From: Epiperipatus broadwayi | Lineage: Eukaryota; Onychophora; Udeonychophora; Euonychophora; Peripatidae | Assembly (NCBI GenBank): GCA_028023455.1 | Contig: JAQFVV010006272.1 | Span: forward strand, 4,197,127 to 4,261,126 | Direction: 5' to 3' | Length of the DNA: 64,000 nt | Part shown: one piece after another, positions 36,953 through 49,640 of the stretch | How positions within the stretch are numbered: position 1 is the stretch's first letter | Layout of the letters: each line of letters starts with the position of its first letter | Position numbers and translations under genes: made by a program | Notes under the pieces: model-generated | What the model was told of the DNA's origin: nothing | The model's database searches: none | What the model saw: only the letters and a program-made list of their open reading frames with translations

Positions 36953-37058
36953 GTCTTGCATTGGTGATTGAGAGGTCAGCGCGACTGCCTTGCACTTGCA
37001 GGCAGTTGCCCAGGTTGCGGGTTCGCGTCCCGGCCAATGCTATGACACTTAAAAAAAA
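36953..37058 (+). mobile_element. short tRNA-derived SINE, copy 3 (type A)
   Basis: Best preserved copy. The tRNA-like head starts GCATTGG and ends CCAATGC, a perfect 7-bp acceptor-like stem. Box A-like GATTGAGAGGTCAGCGCG, an arm TGCCTTGCACTTGCAGGCA, and box B GGTTCGCGTCCCGGCC follow in order. The tail is TATGACACTT plus nine A. The target duplication AGTTATTTTA lies at 36943-36952 and 37059-37068. The whole element is about 105 bp. Confidence 0.93.
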
Positions 37059-37420
37059 AGTTATTTTAATTTAAGTGATAATGACAACTATTTTACATAT
37101 TAAACAGCAGGGTATCTGCCAGATACAAAGTCTTACATGTTGAAAAGGTTTACTATGGCCATTTCCTTGGCTTATCGACAATTTAACTCACAAATATGAT
37201 CTTATTTTTAATATTATTAAATTCTACACTACACATAATATATGTTTATGTTATTTATTATTATCTTCTAATATTCTATTAATAATTTGTATAATGTTTT
37301 TAATTGTATTACTATAACATATTTTATATCACTGAATTAATGCTTTTAAAACTTATAAAATATGTAAATATATACCTTGAAATTTTATATTTGTAATATT
37401 TACTTCATTATATTTTTCAG

Positions 37421-37597
37421 ATAAAAGAAGATTGGAAATATGTTGCTCTTGTCATTGATCGCTTGCAATTGTATATATTCTTCATTATTACTGCAACTGG
37501 GTCCATGGGGTTGTTGTTGAATGCACCCTATATATTCCAATCAGTTGATCAACATAAAGTGATTCAGACTTTATCTGGAACCAATGAACCTCTTTAA
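37421..37597 (+). CDS. nAChR non-alpha subunit, last exon (M4, C-terminus)
   Basis: A 177-bp terminal exon after a good acceptor (tatttttcag), phase 0, giving 58 codons and TAA at 37595-37597. It starts IKEDWKYVALVIDRLQLY, continuing the MA helix, and goes into M4 (about L358-L375 of the visible fragment: LYIFFIITATGSMGLLL). It ends with an extracellular C-terminus of about 23 residues. An intron in front of the last transmembrane segment is usual for nAChR genes. With the two preceding exons the visible protein is about 401 residues; a full subunit would be roughly 480-500. Confidence 0.95.
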   Translation: MKEDWKYVALVIDRLQLYIFFIITATGSMGLLLNAPYIFQSVDQHKVIQTLSGTNEPL

Positions 37598-38340
37598 AAG
37601 CTGGGGAATAGTTTTTCCCAAAATAATTTGAAAGGAAAATGCAGGAGTCTTTCGGAAAAACAAAATGGCTTCCAATCCCTCTTTTAGTTAAAATTTATAT
37701 ATATATATACATAGTTAGCTCTTCAACATTGACAATCTTTAATATATTATGTTCTAATTATCATTCCAAATTATTTATTTATTTATGTTTCTTAATAATT
37801 TGTTGTTCCATGCTTTTTGTATTCATGATATTATTATTTAAATCAACTATGTATATAGAAATTTTACTATTTTCTCTTACTAAAGAGAATATTAAGATCA
37901 TAGCCACCAAGTGGTAAACAATAGAAACATTTTTATTTAATTCACTTATTTATTTTTTATATAAATATTATTTTTGTTATCTCAATATTTATTATGTGCA
38001 TGTGCAAATACTTAGCCAGACAGCAGCAGTTTATGTATTTGATTGAAGGTATCAATTTGAGATTTTTAAAATCTTCTCACCAAATATATTAAATGAAAAT
38101 ACAATTTATTTCACTGTTTTAGATGCCTTAATTGTTTCTAAATCTAAAGTTACTACTACATGATTGTATCTTAAAAGATTATTATTTAGAATGTTTTTCA
38201 CGAAGTTCCTTCAAACTGAAACCATTCCAGACTCCTGCCTTTGATAAATTTACTTTTGATCCCCTCTTCTCAATAAACTTTTCCACCGTTAAAAGAGAAT
38301 ATGGAGAAAGTCATTTACCTGTCATTTACACATCTGCACA
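37598..38340 (+). other. probable nAChR 3' untranslated region
   Basis: Sequence after the stop. The first AATAAA I find is at 38272-38277 (CTCAATAAACTT), a candidate polyadenylation signal; an ATTAAA lies earlier near 38088. Open frames at 37639-37917 and 38132-38344 have no motif. The real transcript end cannot be set without RNA data. Confidence 0.4.
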
Positions 38341-40640
38341 CTAGGAAAATTTTGACACACAATTCAATATTATAAATAATTGTATTAATTCTCAAAAAAA
38401 ATTATTGTTTTATTATTTTTCTTTTTATTGTTGTTGAAAGTTCCAGAAATGATTGATTATTTATATAGATTTATTGAAAAAAAATAGAGAAAAATGTCTA
38501 ATCTTAACTTTAAACCTAGAAATATACGTGTGGGTCGGGCAATATGCAAAGACACATACATATATATTTATGTACATATTTATATATGTTCATTTGAATA
38601 AATATATATATAAATGCATAGATAAGTAATATATAATAGACATATATGCGTATATATTTATACATAAATGTTTATATATATATATATATAAGAATTGCTA
38701 CAATTTCATCTCAAGTGTCTGACTTTTTGCTATATAAACAGCAGACGTATATTCATAAACATTTATATGCATTCTAATAATTTTATTAATTCCTTAAATA
38801 AACAAGACTATTAAATATGTATCAGTAAGAATACACATTAATATTTATGAAAAAATAAACACCTTATGTGCATATCTTAAGAATAATTGGTATATGTCAA
38901 ACCTTTTAGTCATTTTAACAAACTTACAAGTAACATCCTCTTTCATATCAACACTAATCCATTCGTCATAATTTTATAAATATTGCTATACATTTACATA
39001 CATATATCCATATGCAAATATGCATACATTTATATATATGTAACCATACATTTATATGCATGCTCGTATATATATATATGCAAAGAGAAAGGAAAAAATT
39101 ATTTCAAAAATTACTATGACCAAAAAATAAAAACATAAAATAAGTACTTTTTATTATAATCATAATAGTTTGCAATTTCTTTCCACCAAAGTCCAATGTT
39201 CTAGTATCATTATAAACCAATCAACTCGGTATTTTGATATATACAGTAATTATTTGAACTGCTAGAATAAAATACGTTAATTGGGATTACCGTCTTAAAC
39301 ATTGAATAATAATTATTCGTATTTACTTGTACTATCCTATAGCCCAGTTCAGACGGAGAATTTAACATTTATATATATATATAATCTAACACATATATAC
39401 ACATACAGTGCTCTTTATGTTTGTATACATTTTTTTGCATAATATAATATCATTTCGTATATCAAAGCACATATGAATCTTGAATCGACATATGTAAATA
39501 TAAATATGTGTGATATGTGTAAATACATAAATATACAACTATTGATTGTTAGATTTCAGATTACTGTCAAAAAATAATGGTTTTGTTTCAAAATTATTTT
39601 AAATGTCATCAAAGAAATTTTGTTAAATTGGATGTCAGAAATAAACATTTTTCTCAAGTTTTAAATCTTAATAATTATTAAGAGGATTGCTAATAGAATT
39701 TTTTAGCAGCTAAATTTATACTGTTCTTTAACCACTATGGAAATAATGGACATTATATATAAAGGATTTTGATTGTAAATCATTAATGGGAAAAATAAGT
39801 CCACTTAAAGTAGGGATTTAATCTTCATAAGAATAATGGTATAAAGTTTAATTAAGATTTCCCCGCAAGAAAAGTTAAATGTTTTTTTTTTACTACTCAA
39901 GTGATTGCAGTAAATCACATGAAATGTCAAATAATTTTAGTCATCTTTAATATAAAAAAGTGATATTTTTAATGAAAATAATTTTTAAATAATTTTAATT
40001 GATTGTATTTTTTATTTATTTGTTGACTTTTTAAAAAGTCTTAACCTGTACTGAAATGTAAAATTATATTCTACAAAAGAACGTGTGATCAATTAGAAAT
40101 TATAGAATGTTAATATTTAAAATTGTGACACTATATTTTTGATATAGTGCATCTTTATCAATATATATTGAAAGTTTTAATGCGTCTGTGTGTGAATTTT
40201 TCTGGATAGAGTTCAATTATGACATAACAAGCAAACAACCAATTAAAAATTGGCAATGATAGTTATTAAATATTTTTAGAACAAATCTTTTCCATAAAGA
40301 TTTACATATAATAATAAGAAAACTTTCATAGATTGATAGATATAAATATTAAAAGTTTTATAAAAGCTTTTTTTGTATTTTTTTTTTTTTATTAGATAAG
40401 ATTTCATATATTGTATCACCAAATAAATCAATTAAAAATTAATCACGTCTTCTAAAAATAATATTAATTTCTCTGACTCTTATAAATTATATATGATTTA
40501 TAAGAAATCAGATTTTAAATGTTTTTTTTTTTTTTTACTAGATGATGCAATTTAAGTATAACTTACAAGTTTTTAATTGTTTTTGTTTTTTGCTTAGGCA
40601 CACTTTAACTAAACTCTATCTTAAAAAATATACAAAATCT
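38341..40640. other. AT-rich sequence with TA/CATA-type simple repeats
   Basis: Nothing coding was recognised. From about 38550 to 39080 and near 39360-39520 there are many ATACATATAT-type and (TA)n tracts (for example 38671-38692). The rest is AT-rich. Confidence 0.5.
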
Positions 40641-40663
40641 CATAAAACTGTCAATATTGTCAA

Positions 40664-40741
40664 GCGTTGGTGGCCTAGTGGTTTACATAGCTGCCTTCCA
40701 AGCAGCTGGCCCGGGTTCGCTTCATATGAAAAAAAAAAAAA
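40664..40741 (+). pseudogene. retroposed tRNA-Gly(UCC) pseudogene
   Basis: It starts GCGTTGGTGG, has CCTAGTGG in the D-arm, an anticodon arm AGCTGCCTTCCAAGCAGCT (anticodon TCC) and CCCGGGTTCG of the T-arm, closely following the eukaryotic tRNA-Gly(UCC) pattern. It then breaks off: the T-arm 3' side and the acceptor 3' strand are missing, replaced by CTTCATATG and 13 A. The 12-bp direct repeats CTGTCAATATTG at 40648-40659 and 40743-40754 flank it. It is therefore an inserted, 3'-truncated, polyadenylated copy and not a working tRNA gene. Confidence 0.92.
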
Positions 40742-40759
40742 CCTGTCAATATTGCACAT

Positions 40760-41205
40760 ATATGGGACATAGTTTAGAACTTCATTATTGTCAGAACAAA
40801 ATATATCAGGTTGTTTTAGATTTTAAAAAAGATTGATTCACCGAAATAGAACAATTCTAAACCTAGACAAATAATTAATATTTGACTTAAGTTTCAGTCA
40901 TCTTTTCTCTAGACAAATTGTCTTTCACAATAGCTCTCAAGAAAGTATTAGCTCTGATGAGAATGAATGAAACTTTTAAGGAGCATTTCTTGTCTGTAAA
41001 ACAAAATCTTTTTAATGATTTTTTTTTTCCATTGAACACTTTCACAATGCTTATTTTAATTGTGTATATAAAGAACAATGAGAAGTGTTTGAATTATATT
41101 TCATTTTAAATCTTTATAGTTAGTAGTAACTTTAAAAATAAAGAAATATTGTTGTATTAATTTTTTTTTTAATCTTATTGGATACAGCTAATCAAGTCAG
41201 TGATT
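40760..41205. other. AT-rich sequence, nothing recognised
   Basis: Overlapping open frames on both strands (40887-41078 -, 40918-41109 +) have no family motif. Confidence 0.4.
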
Positions 41206-41600
41206 TTAAACTGCAGTTTATTTTAATCAGATTTTGATTAATCTTTTACAAAACCCCATAAGCACAAATTATCTTGCATGATGTCATAATGAATGCTGGA
41301 CTTGTCCACCTATTCAGCTGAAGCTTGAGTCTTCACTTCGGAGCCCCAGGGGTGGAATCATTGGACTTTAGATAACTTCTCGGTGGTTGGGCCATGTAGA
41401 CCCATGTATAGATACATATTGGGCAAGATTATAGTAACCCTTTTGTGGACGTAATTGTTGTCTGAAGTGTGTCCTTTTGTAAACAAGATTAATAATTGTT
41501 TGGGTTTTTTGTACATTGAATGCTTTGCAATCACATGGGGTAATTAGACCCAAAGATTTTTATGTAATCTTTGACAATAAAGGTTGCTTTGAAAGATAAT
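41206..41600. repeat. compositionally distinct unknown repeat
   Basis: About 390 bp less AT-rich than its flanks, containing CTTCGGAGCCCCAGGGGTGG and GGTTGGGCCATGTAGACCC, and on its right end GACAATAAAGGTTGC. A 61-codon - strand frame (41368-41553) shows no known motif. It lies just 3' of the - strand Penelope-type relic and might be its terminal repeat or a separate element. Confidence 0.35.
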
Positions 41601-43534
41601 GATTTACATGTGTAAATATGAAGCACTATTTGAGAATACTCTAAGAATGACGTTTATTGTATATATGCCTTCTATGTTTTGTGTATTACATGTATAAATT
41701 ACAACTAATTTAAACTCCTCAAGTTTTCAAACAATTATGCATGTATTTAAAAAACTCACTACTTCTATAAAGGATAATAAATATATTAATACTACATTTG
41801 TGAAGTGAGCATCAAAAAGAAAAAAAATTAACTATAATTGTTTGAGTCATATCTTGAAGTATTTATTCTACATTTAATATCATAATATGTTCTGAACAAT
41901 TTCAAACGTGAATGAATTTATGAATAGAGAATTTATAGTGATTAACTTGAATGATCAGGCAATAAAAGACTTGAGTTTTTGAATTAATATTTTGAAATTT
42001 TTAGTATAGCTTTGCTATAAGCAAACAGTTTATACTTTGTGGCTAATTATGAATCAAAATATATAAAATGCGCTAACACGCACAAGCACACAAAACTAAA
42101 AACAAATAAAGAAAATATATATTATTTTTTTATTTTAATATTTATTCCATTAAATGGTTAAGCGCTTTCAAGGATCAAAGCCCTCGTAATCATAGCCGCA
42201 TTACAAAGTAGTGATGCAAATTTATGCAAATGAAATGATTACGCATTCCATTTCTTGGATATTTTGTAGCAAGAGTCTTTTCTATTGATGGTGTCACCAT
42301 CTCTAGATATAAAGATAGCTTCTTTTATCTTTCTTTTAAGATCGTGCCACTCTCTGCACACCACCACTGGATTTCCCGGTTGGCAATCGTGCCCAGCTGA
42401 AGTGCGGTGCTGCACAAAAACTGAACTATGAGCAGTGTCCACCAAAGCTTTATTATAAGAATAAGTGTGTTGAGATAGCTTTGTTAATTGAAAGTCAAAT
42501 AGGCAAACACAGATAAAATTAAGAGTTATTGAAACCTTAGATATGATTGTCATATATATAAACAAACACAATTACTTGTGTGCATAGCTACTTTTAATAT
42601 TTCAATCAGTGGTCTCATTTTCTTCAGCAAATACAGCTAAACAACTTCCTTCAAAAATTAAAGATTAAAAATCATTTGCATATCTAATAAGGTAAAAAAA
42701 ATCCTATAAGTTAATAATCTTTTTTATGGAAATATCTTAATCATTTCTTTTCAAAAAACAAAAAAACTTCAATTATTTTCTTATCAAACTTTTAAATATT
42801 CATTTTTAGTTCTACATATTAAAAATGAAAATATCTTACTTAATTTTTCCCAAAAAAAACTAATTATTTTCTTATCAGAACTTTAAATAACATTTTAAAA
42901 TATTTAATTCCTTAAAAAATAATAATTCATTAATTAAAAAACATAAATAATAAATATACAAAAACAAAATATGTTCATAATATATTACTTTTGTGTAAAA
43001 AAAAAATATACAAAAAAAAAAGAAATTGCAAAAAATGATACAAGAAATTATTCAATACAGAGAGCGTACCAATAGCTTAAACAAGCTCTTAATTAATAAA
43101 TAATGTCACGTAATATATGACTTGCTTTTTTGATTAAGAAATTATTGTGTATTCATATTAAATCTCTAATATAAGAAAAATATTTTATTGGTTAACATAT
43201 TAAATAATAAACAATAATTTATAAATAAAACAAAACATTTGGAAACTAGGTAATTGAAGGATGTAATATTCATGTTCCTACCATGATGATGTATGTTATA
43301 TGATCACTCTTAAATTATCAATTAAGTGATATGGTAAATTGAAGTGCTTAAAAACTAGCCTGTCTTCATTTTTATGTAAAATATCAAGTCTATAATTAAT
43401 TAGACTATCATAATATTGACTTATATAAACAGTTTAAGTATTTGCTATATTCTATTAAATACATTAAGTTTACATTTTCATATTCTTGAGAATATACCAT
43501 TTAAATTCATTAATGTATTAGTTTGGACTATTTT

Positions 43535-43846
<312 letters not shown>

Positions 43847-44480
43847 TTTGTAAACAAAGATATCTTCTATCTCCACAAGAAAAGTATTCTTTTTCTGATA
43901 CAAAATTAGTAATAGAATTTGTGTTTATGAATCTATTCTTAAGTGTTTGATGTTTACAATACACAACCTTAGGAAGAAGGTGAGAAATAGATTTTAGATA
44001 ATCCATGGAATGTAATATGTCAAAATATTTCTGCAATTTGTAATTAATATTTGATAAATCATTGTTAGAAGTAAGAACTAGTGATAAAACTTCCAAATGA
44101 CTACTTTTTTCGTTAGATAGAAAATGTTCCTTTCTATCAATCTCTGAAAATTTTATAATTGTCTTATCCAACAGTGTTTTATGATATTTCATATTTATAA
44201 ATTTATTTTATAAAACTTTATTTTGTTAAAAAAAAAAAAAACATCACTGCATATACTTTTAATTATAAAAAAATTGACTTTAGGGGATATTAGCATATGA
44301 GTGCCTAGAATTGTTACTATGAAAATGTGAATAGCTATAGCTGTCAGCTAGCTTATATAATATATTAGTTCTAAGAACTTTATTACTGTAAATAATTTCA
44401 ACATCAAGAAAATTGCTAGGTTACTATGTTAGGAAAATCCATTTTAAATTGGAATAGTTTTATTGAAATTATTTATAAAT

Positions 44481-44598
44481 AAGCATTTATTTTTATAGCG
44501 TCTGTATACAATTGTAATTACATTTGAATATCAGCCTTTCAAGGCTGATATTCGAATGTAATTACAATTGTATACAGATGCTATAAAAATAAATGCTT
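44481..44598. mobile_element. perfect-type hairpin MITE, 58-bp arms
   Basis: Palindrome AAGCATTTATTTTTATAGC ... GCTATAAAAATAAATGCTT with a two-base centre (CAGCCTT-TC-AAGGCTG). The arms differ at only a few positions (GCGTCTG versus CAGATGC). ACAATTGTATACAGA is shared with the right flank of the 7161-7463 hairpin, so both belong to one family. Confidence 0.9.
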
Positions 44599-44724
44599 CT
44601 TTATATATATGATTAAGTTTCAGTTGGAATGACGTTTAGTAAATTCTAGACAATTTCATCGACGTCATTCATTCAGATATTGTATATAGTAATTTAAAGT
44701 GACTGTTCTATTGTCACACTTTCT

Positions 44725-44905
44725 GTGCCAGTACTTCATATTTGCTCATATATAAATATTTGAGTCGCAGGAATAAGAGGATTCCTTTTTATTCCTGTAT
44801 AAATACTATATCTTGTATTGGTCAGAAAGTATTCATTTATTAATAACACTCGCAAAGCGTTTGCACAATTAGCTTGAAAGGCTGATATTCAAATTAAAAT
44901 TATTT
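44725..44905 (+). repeat. MITE fragment related to the 7161-7463 hairpin
   Basis: It contains TTTGCTCATATATAAATATT, then AATAAGAGGATTCCTTTTTA, TATCTTGTAT, AGTATTCATTTATTAATA and CACTCGCAAAGCGTTTGCAC, ending GAAAGGCTGATATTCAAAT. This is the order found in the right arm of the 7.2-kb hairpin (7326-7463), with divergence. Confidence 0.8.
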
Positions 44906-45699
44906 ATGTATTTAAAAAAAGTATAAAGTATCTCTTCATTATATGGTTATATCATAAAGATATCATGTATACATCTAAGTCAGTAATTAAGTTTAAGTCT
45001 AGCATATATAAGTATAGAGAACTACAGTTGATCCATAAACATAATTTGGTGCCAATTTTATTCCTATTGCAGTATCTTGCTTTTGTAAGTAATATATAGA
45101 ATTAAAAATAAAATAATTGTGTCTATGATTAAATATATTAATCCAATAATCATTTCAATAGGATATGATCATATTTTCTATTTTGTGAAGCAGATTTAAA
45201 AGCTTCAATTCCATCATTATGAGATATATTAATATAGAGTGATGTAATGGCTGTAGTCACTAAAAAAAGCCTTCATTTGATAACTAAGGTTTGATGTTTT
45301 TTCTAAAATTGAAAGAATGTGTTTGATAAATCATTAATGTGTTTGAAAGAATGAGTGTTGGTAGGACAGTAAATACTTGCTGAAATAGGCCTCCCAGTAA
45401 AATCTAGTTTATGGACTTTTGGTACACTATAAAACTTAACTGGTCTGATTTATGGTTGGTAATAAAAACTTATATATATTTCTATCAGAGGGGTCTCTTG
45501 TTTTTATATCTTTCAGCCTGGAAAGTTTTTATTTGCAGTAGCTTGTGTTATGAATTTACAGAAATCTGTCATTTAAACACAGCAAACCTTTATGTAATCA
45601 TATTTATTCATAATTACTGTTAACCCTTCTTTATCAGCTGGTTTTATATAATATTCTCTTCTTTTTGTTAGTTATATCATGCATATTTTTCATTTCATA

Positions 45700-47280
45700 T
45701 TAAAATGCTTTTAGGTTTATTATGTTATTTAAGTCTAATTGTCTTAATAATATCCTGATAGACAATATCATTGTATGTTTCAAATAAAGTTTTCTCTGTT
45801 GTGGAGGTGTCCAATTAAATTGCATTTTATTAATGATGTATATTTTACTTCCAAAAAGTTATCTTAATCTGAGTTATCTCATAAAATTATTTAAGCCCTG
45901 ATGTATTTTAAATTCATTTTTTTGCTAATATGATTGGACTGTTGGCAAAAAGATCAATGTTTATTTAGTAGTGAAGATTCTACACCATTAAATATTATGT
46001 TAGATAATATGATCTTTCTTTTTAACTAAATCAAAAGATGTGATTTATTGATATTATTACTTGAGTATACTAGGCCGCTCTTGTCTTTCAAAGTTGTTAA
46101 TTTTGTGCTTAGATTTGTAGAGGTCCCTACTGTCACATTTTAGGCACATAGTCTTAAGGTTATAGCCTTAATATATCAACAAAAAACAAAAAGAAAGATA
46201 ATATTATTTAATAATACCTAATAATAGAATCAACAAATCAAATTTCTTGATTTAGTTCAAAGAAACACAACAATATTATTTAACATATTACATAGTAATA
46301 CAGAATGTTCATTACTAAATAAATGTTTATTTTTTTTGTCTGACAATTCAATGATATTACCAAAGGAATGAATTTAAAATATATTAGTCATTAGACAATT
46401 TTATTAGGTAACTCAGATTAAGAGAATTTTTGTAAATAAAATATACAACATCATATTTTAATAAAACACAATCTAACTGAATATATCCACATCAAAGAAA
46501 CATTTTATTTGAAACTTGATTGTTTACCTATTCCTTGCATATTTTTAACAGACTTTATATTTAAAATTTTGAAAATTGTCCATGATAAATATATATATAT
46601 ACAATATAACTTTGTTGCTGATGAGGTCTTGTGATATTTGAGCAACTTTGATCTTCCATCATTCTAATACTGCATTAAACTTAACACAACATATATAAGT
46701 TAATAATACATTTACTTACTATGGGTTTTACTATATAAAAAGTTTTTGTAGATAGTTTTTCATTATGATCATCTAATTTTTTGCAGCTAGAATATTGGTG
46801 ATATGAATTATTACTGGATTATTTCCCTAAAATGTAATCACTTATGTATCATGTACTTTTATGTTAGCATTTTGTTAATTGGGAAAATTAGTTATTCTTT
46901 TAATAAAAATTGTGTCTTTTATCAATTTTTTTTTTTTTTGCTATTTCATTCTTCATGTAAAATATTTAAATTATTGAATTTTTTTATTGCTGCAATTTAG
47001 CATCTTTAAACACACAAAAAAATGTCTCTTGATCTTTCCATTAAATTATTTTTGGGGGAATACCTGATTCTTTCATGTATGATTAATCTGCACTTCAAGT
47101 AATATTACTTTTTTAATTATTTGTTGATTATGCCTTTTAGGGTGTTTAATAACCTTGTTTAGTTCCTTATTATTTGAATTTATGAATTTATATTTAAATT
47201 GTTTTATGTTTTGAGACTTTCATTTTATATTCTATAGAGTTATTTTACTCTGTGATTTTGTAACTTGAGAATCAGATTAA
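45700..47280. other. AT-rich sequence, nothing firmly recognised
   Basis: The - strand between 45700 and 46170 may hold more of the N-terminal part of the Penelope-type relic, but no motif was secure. The frame 46803-47000 (+) is Phe/Ile/Leu-rich without a family. Confidence 0.35.
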
Positions 47281-47309
47281 GCCAAAAAAAATGGAACATC
47301 TTTGTTTTT

Positions 47310-47810
47310 TTAATAGACTTGTACAATTGGACAATCCAAGGACAATATTTCCACTGCAACTGAAGTGGTTGCCTTGTTTCTTTCAAGCTTATGCCTCCAA
47401 AATAGTCATGAGGCACCAATAGAGGTGTTTTGAAAGTTTAACATTGCAGTTAATATAACAAAATTTTGAATAACTAATGGAGAAATGGACTTGTATAATT
47501 GGACAATTTTGTGAACAATAATTTAAGCATAAGAAGTTGGATTTATGTGTGTGAGTCTGTAAGGGCAGGTGAATTTTGTGTCACTGCACATCTGGAACCA
47601 TAAAAACCCGCTCACCTATCCATATATTTATACTTGAATGTTTAAAAATCATATGCACTGAATCAATTGTATGGGTGCAGATGCGCTTGACATGCACCGA
47701 CACTCCCTAAATTTGTTTGTAACAATTCTTGTTGATTGCATTGTAATATCCAAACTTATGCCTCTCAAATTGTCTTGTGGCACAAATAAAGGCATTTGAA
47801 AGTAAAGAAT
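47310..47810 (+). repeat. unknown interspersed element with internal direct repeats
   Basis: GACTTGTACAATTGGACAAT (47316) recurs as GACTTGTATAATTGGACAAT (47488). CTTATGCCTC plus GTCATGAGGCACCAATA (about 47386-47420) recurs as CTTATGCCTC plus GTCTTGTGGCACAAATA (about 47756-47786). The less AT-rich middle (47560-47720) holds AACCCGCTCACC and GACATGCACCGACACTCCC. The arrangement suggests an LTR-like or nested element. No protein was recognised. Confidence 0.45.
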
Positions 47811-49566
47811 ATAAATTATGTTTTAATAAAAAATTAAATTTTAACCATATAAATCTTGTAATAATGGCAGAAAAAATGGTTAGAAATAATTTTTATTAAC
47901 AGAAGAAAAACAAAAATAAATAATAATACTCTTATTTATACTTAAATATTATACTTGATGAAAGTTACATTATTTCAAAAGTCATAATAATTATGAAGTA
48001 ACACATGTTTAATAACTAAATTTATTGCATAAGATGTGAATGTTAAAGTCTCTTAATAATTAACATATTGTTATCTTGGCCATTATTTGAGGAAAAATTT
48101 TGCATTTCTTTTAATGTTTTTAACAATACTTTATTCTAACATCTAAAAATTGCAGCAGCTTCTTAAATTATTAAAATTAAATATATATTATAATTAAATA
48201 AAATTGATTATATATATATAAACAAAACCATACAAAATACTGAACATATAGATCATTATCAATATTTTTGCCAAGTATTATCTTTCTTTAGAAACTATGA
48301 GGATCATATAAAAAATATTACTGATCACAGAAAGAGATAAATATTGTAGATTTACGACGCATTATATATATATATAAGATTGAAATATTTCTTTAACAAA
48401 GAATAAAATCATACATTTGCTTAGGAGAGGACTAAAAATTAATATTTCTGATTAATTATATATTAATTTAGTGACATTTATTACTTAGTACATATAATTG
48501 TTTACTATTGTAATATTTTCCTGTCTATATGTTGTTATAAATTTAAAAAAATTGCTTCTAGTGTATGTTTGATGTCATAGAAATGATTGACAACAATAAG
48601 AATAAAATAAATTGTGTGAGAGTTATTAGATACTAATTCTAATGTATTGTTTAGAAATTAAATCTCCTGATTATTTTGCAAAAGTGATTTTATAATAAAG
48701 GAGGAATAAGTTTTTTTTAGTTGGATGTCTGCTTATGATCTTATAGGTTTACACTTGTTTAGGACTATGCTAAAAATCTGCATTTTTGATTAGTTACATA
48801 CACTGTAATTATTTATTATATATAAATACACACACACACGACAAATTTAATAAATAGATAACAAATTATAATTTTATTATGAATATTGATAGATAGCAGC
48901 ACTATATAACTTGATCACAATCTTGGTAATACATATAGGTAAGTGTGCTTGTGATAAATTTCAGAATTTACAATAATAATCATACTTCTCTTCTTTTTTA
49001 TATGTATCTGGAAAAAGGATCTTTTTCTGAAGGATAGTTATAAAAAAACTGTTTTTTGTATGCTAAAAAGCTGTTTGTTATTCCATGCTCTTTATAAATG
49101 GTTATGATGAAGAAACTGAGAAAAATACTCTTGAATGACTAACACAATAGACAAAAGACTTTATTTTTGGTTTCAACAAAATACTCATAAAGGGATAAAA
49201 ATAATTGGATTAATGTCATGAATATTACTTTGAGAAAAAAATCTTTTTAGATTCACTTTTTTATCCTTTTACTTTTTATAATTATCTATATCTTAATTAC
49301 TGATAAACTATTTCAAAATAAAAATAAAAAACTAATCGTTGATATTTGATCCAGTCTTATTGGACTTCAGAAAAATAAAATATTTAAATTTTGTTGACAT
49401 TATGTAATATTTATCTGGAAGGTAAAAAAAAATTTTCTCTACAAACTAAACTCGTATATGTTATCTTCTACTTCATTCTTTTTCTTTAAGACGATGTAAT
49501 AAAGCCTTTGATTTAAAGTGGGTTGTTCAAAAATTGTTTTATTTTTTAGTTATTTTTCATTTTTGT
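47811..49566. other. AT-rich sequence, nothing recognised
   Basis: Short TA and CA tracts only (for example CACACACACAC near 48828). Confidence 0.45.
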
Positions 49567-49640
49567 ATTAAAAGAACTGTTAATTACAATTTATTAACAT
49601 AGCGCTATATAAATAAATACCTTATTAAAAGAACTGTTTG
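49567..49640. repeat. short insertion flanked by a 15-bp duplication
   Basis: ATTAAAAGAACTGTT stands at about 49567-49581 and again at about 49624-49638. Between them lies AATTACAATTTATTAACATA followed by GCGCTATATAAATAAATACC. The same 46-bp string recurs with one mismatch at 52720-52765. It is most simply a tiny retroposed or transposed fragment with target duplication. Confidence 0.65.

Larger units (their letters stand above)
26694..37420 (+). other. nAChR intron 2 (10,727 bp), loaded with nested retroelements
   Basis: Bounded by gtaagt and tatttttcag, phase 0. From 26694 to 28223 it is plain AT-rich sequence with nothing recognised. It then holds a SINE (28224), a Ty3/gypsy relic (about 29240-36350) split by an RTE LINE and other DNA, and another SINE (36953). 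The reading frame resumes correctly on the far side, so these insertions are probably tolerated as intron sequence. Confidence 0.9.

Noticed and set aside
36953-37040. Functional tRNA gene
   Set aside because: The head closes an acceptor-like stem, but the element has a tail, poly(A) and target duplication and is repeated elsewhere, so it is a SINE.
40664-40741. Functional tRNA-Gly(UCC)
   Set aside because: The 3' strand of the T-arm and acceptor is missing and replaced by an A tail.
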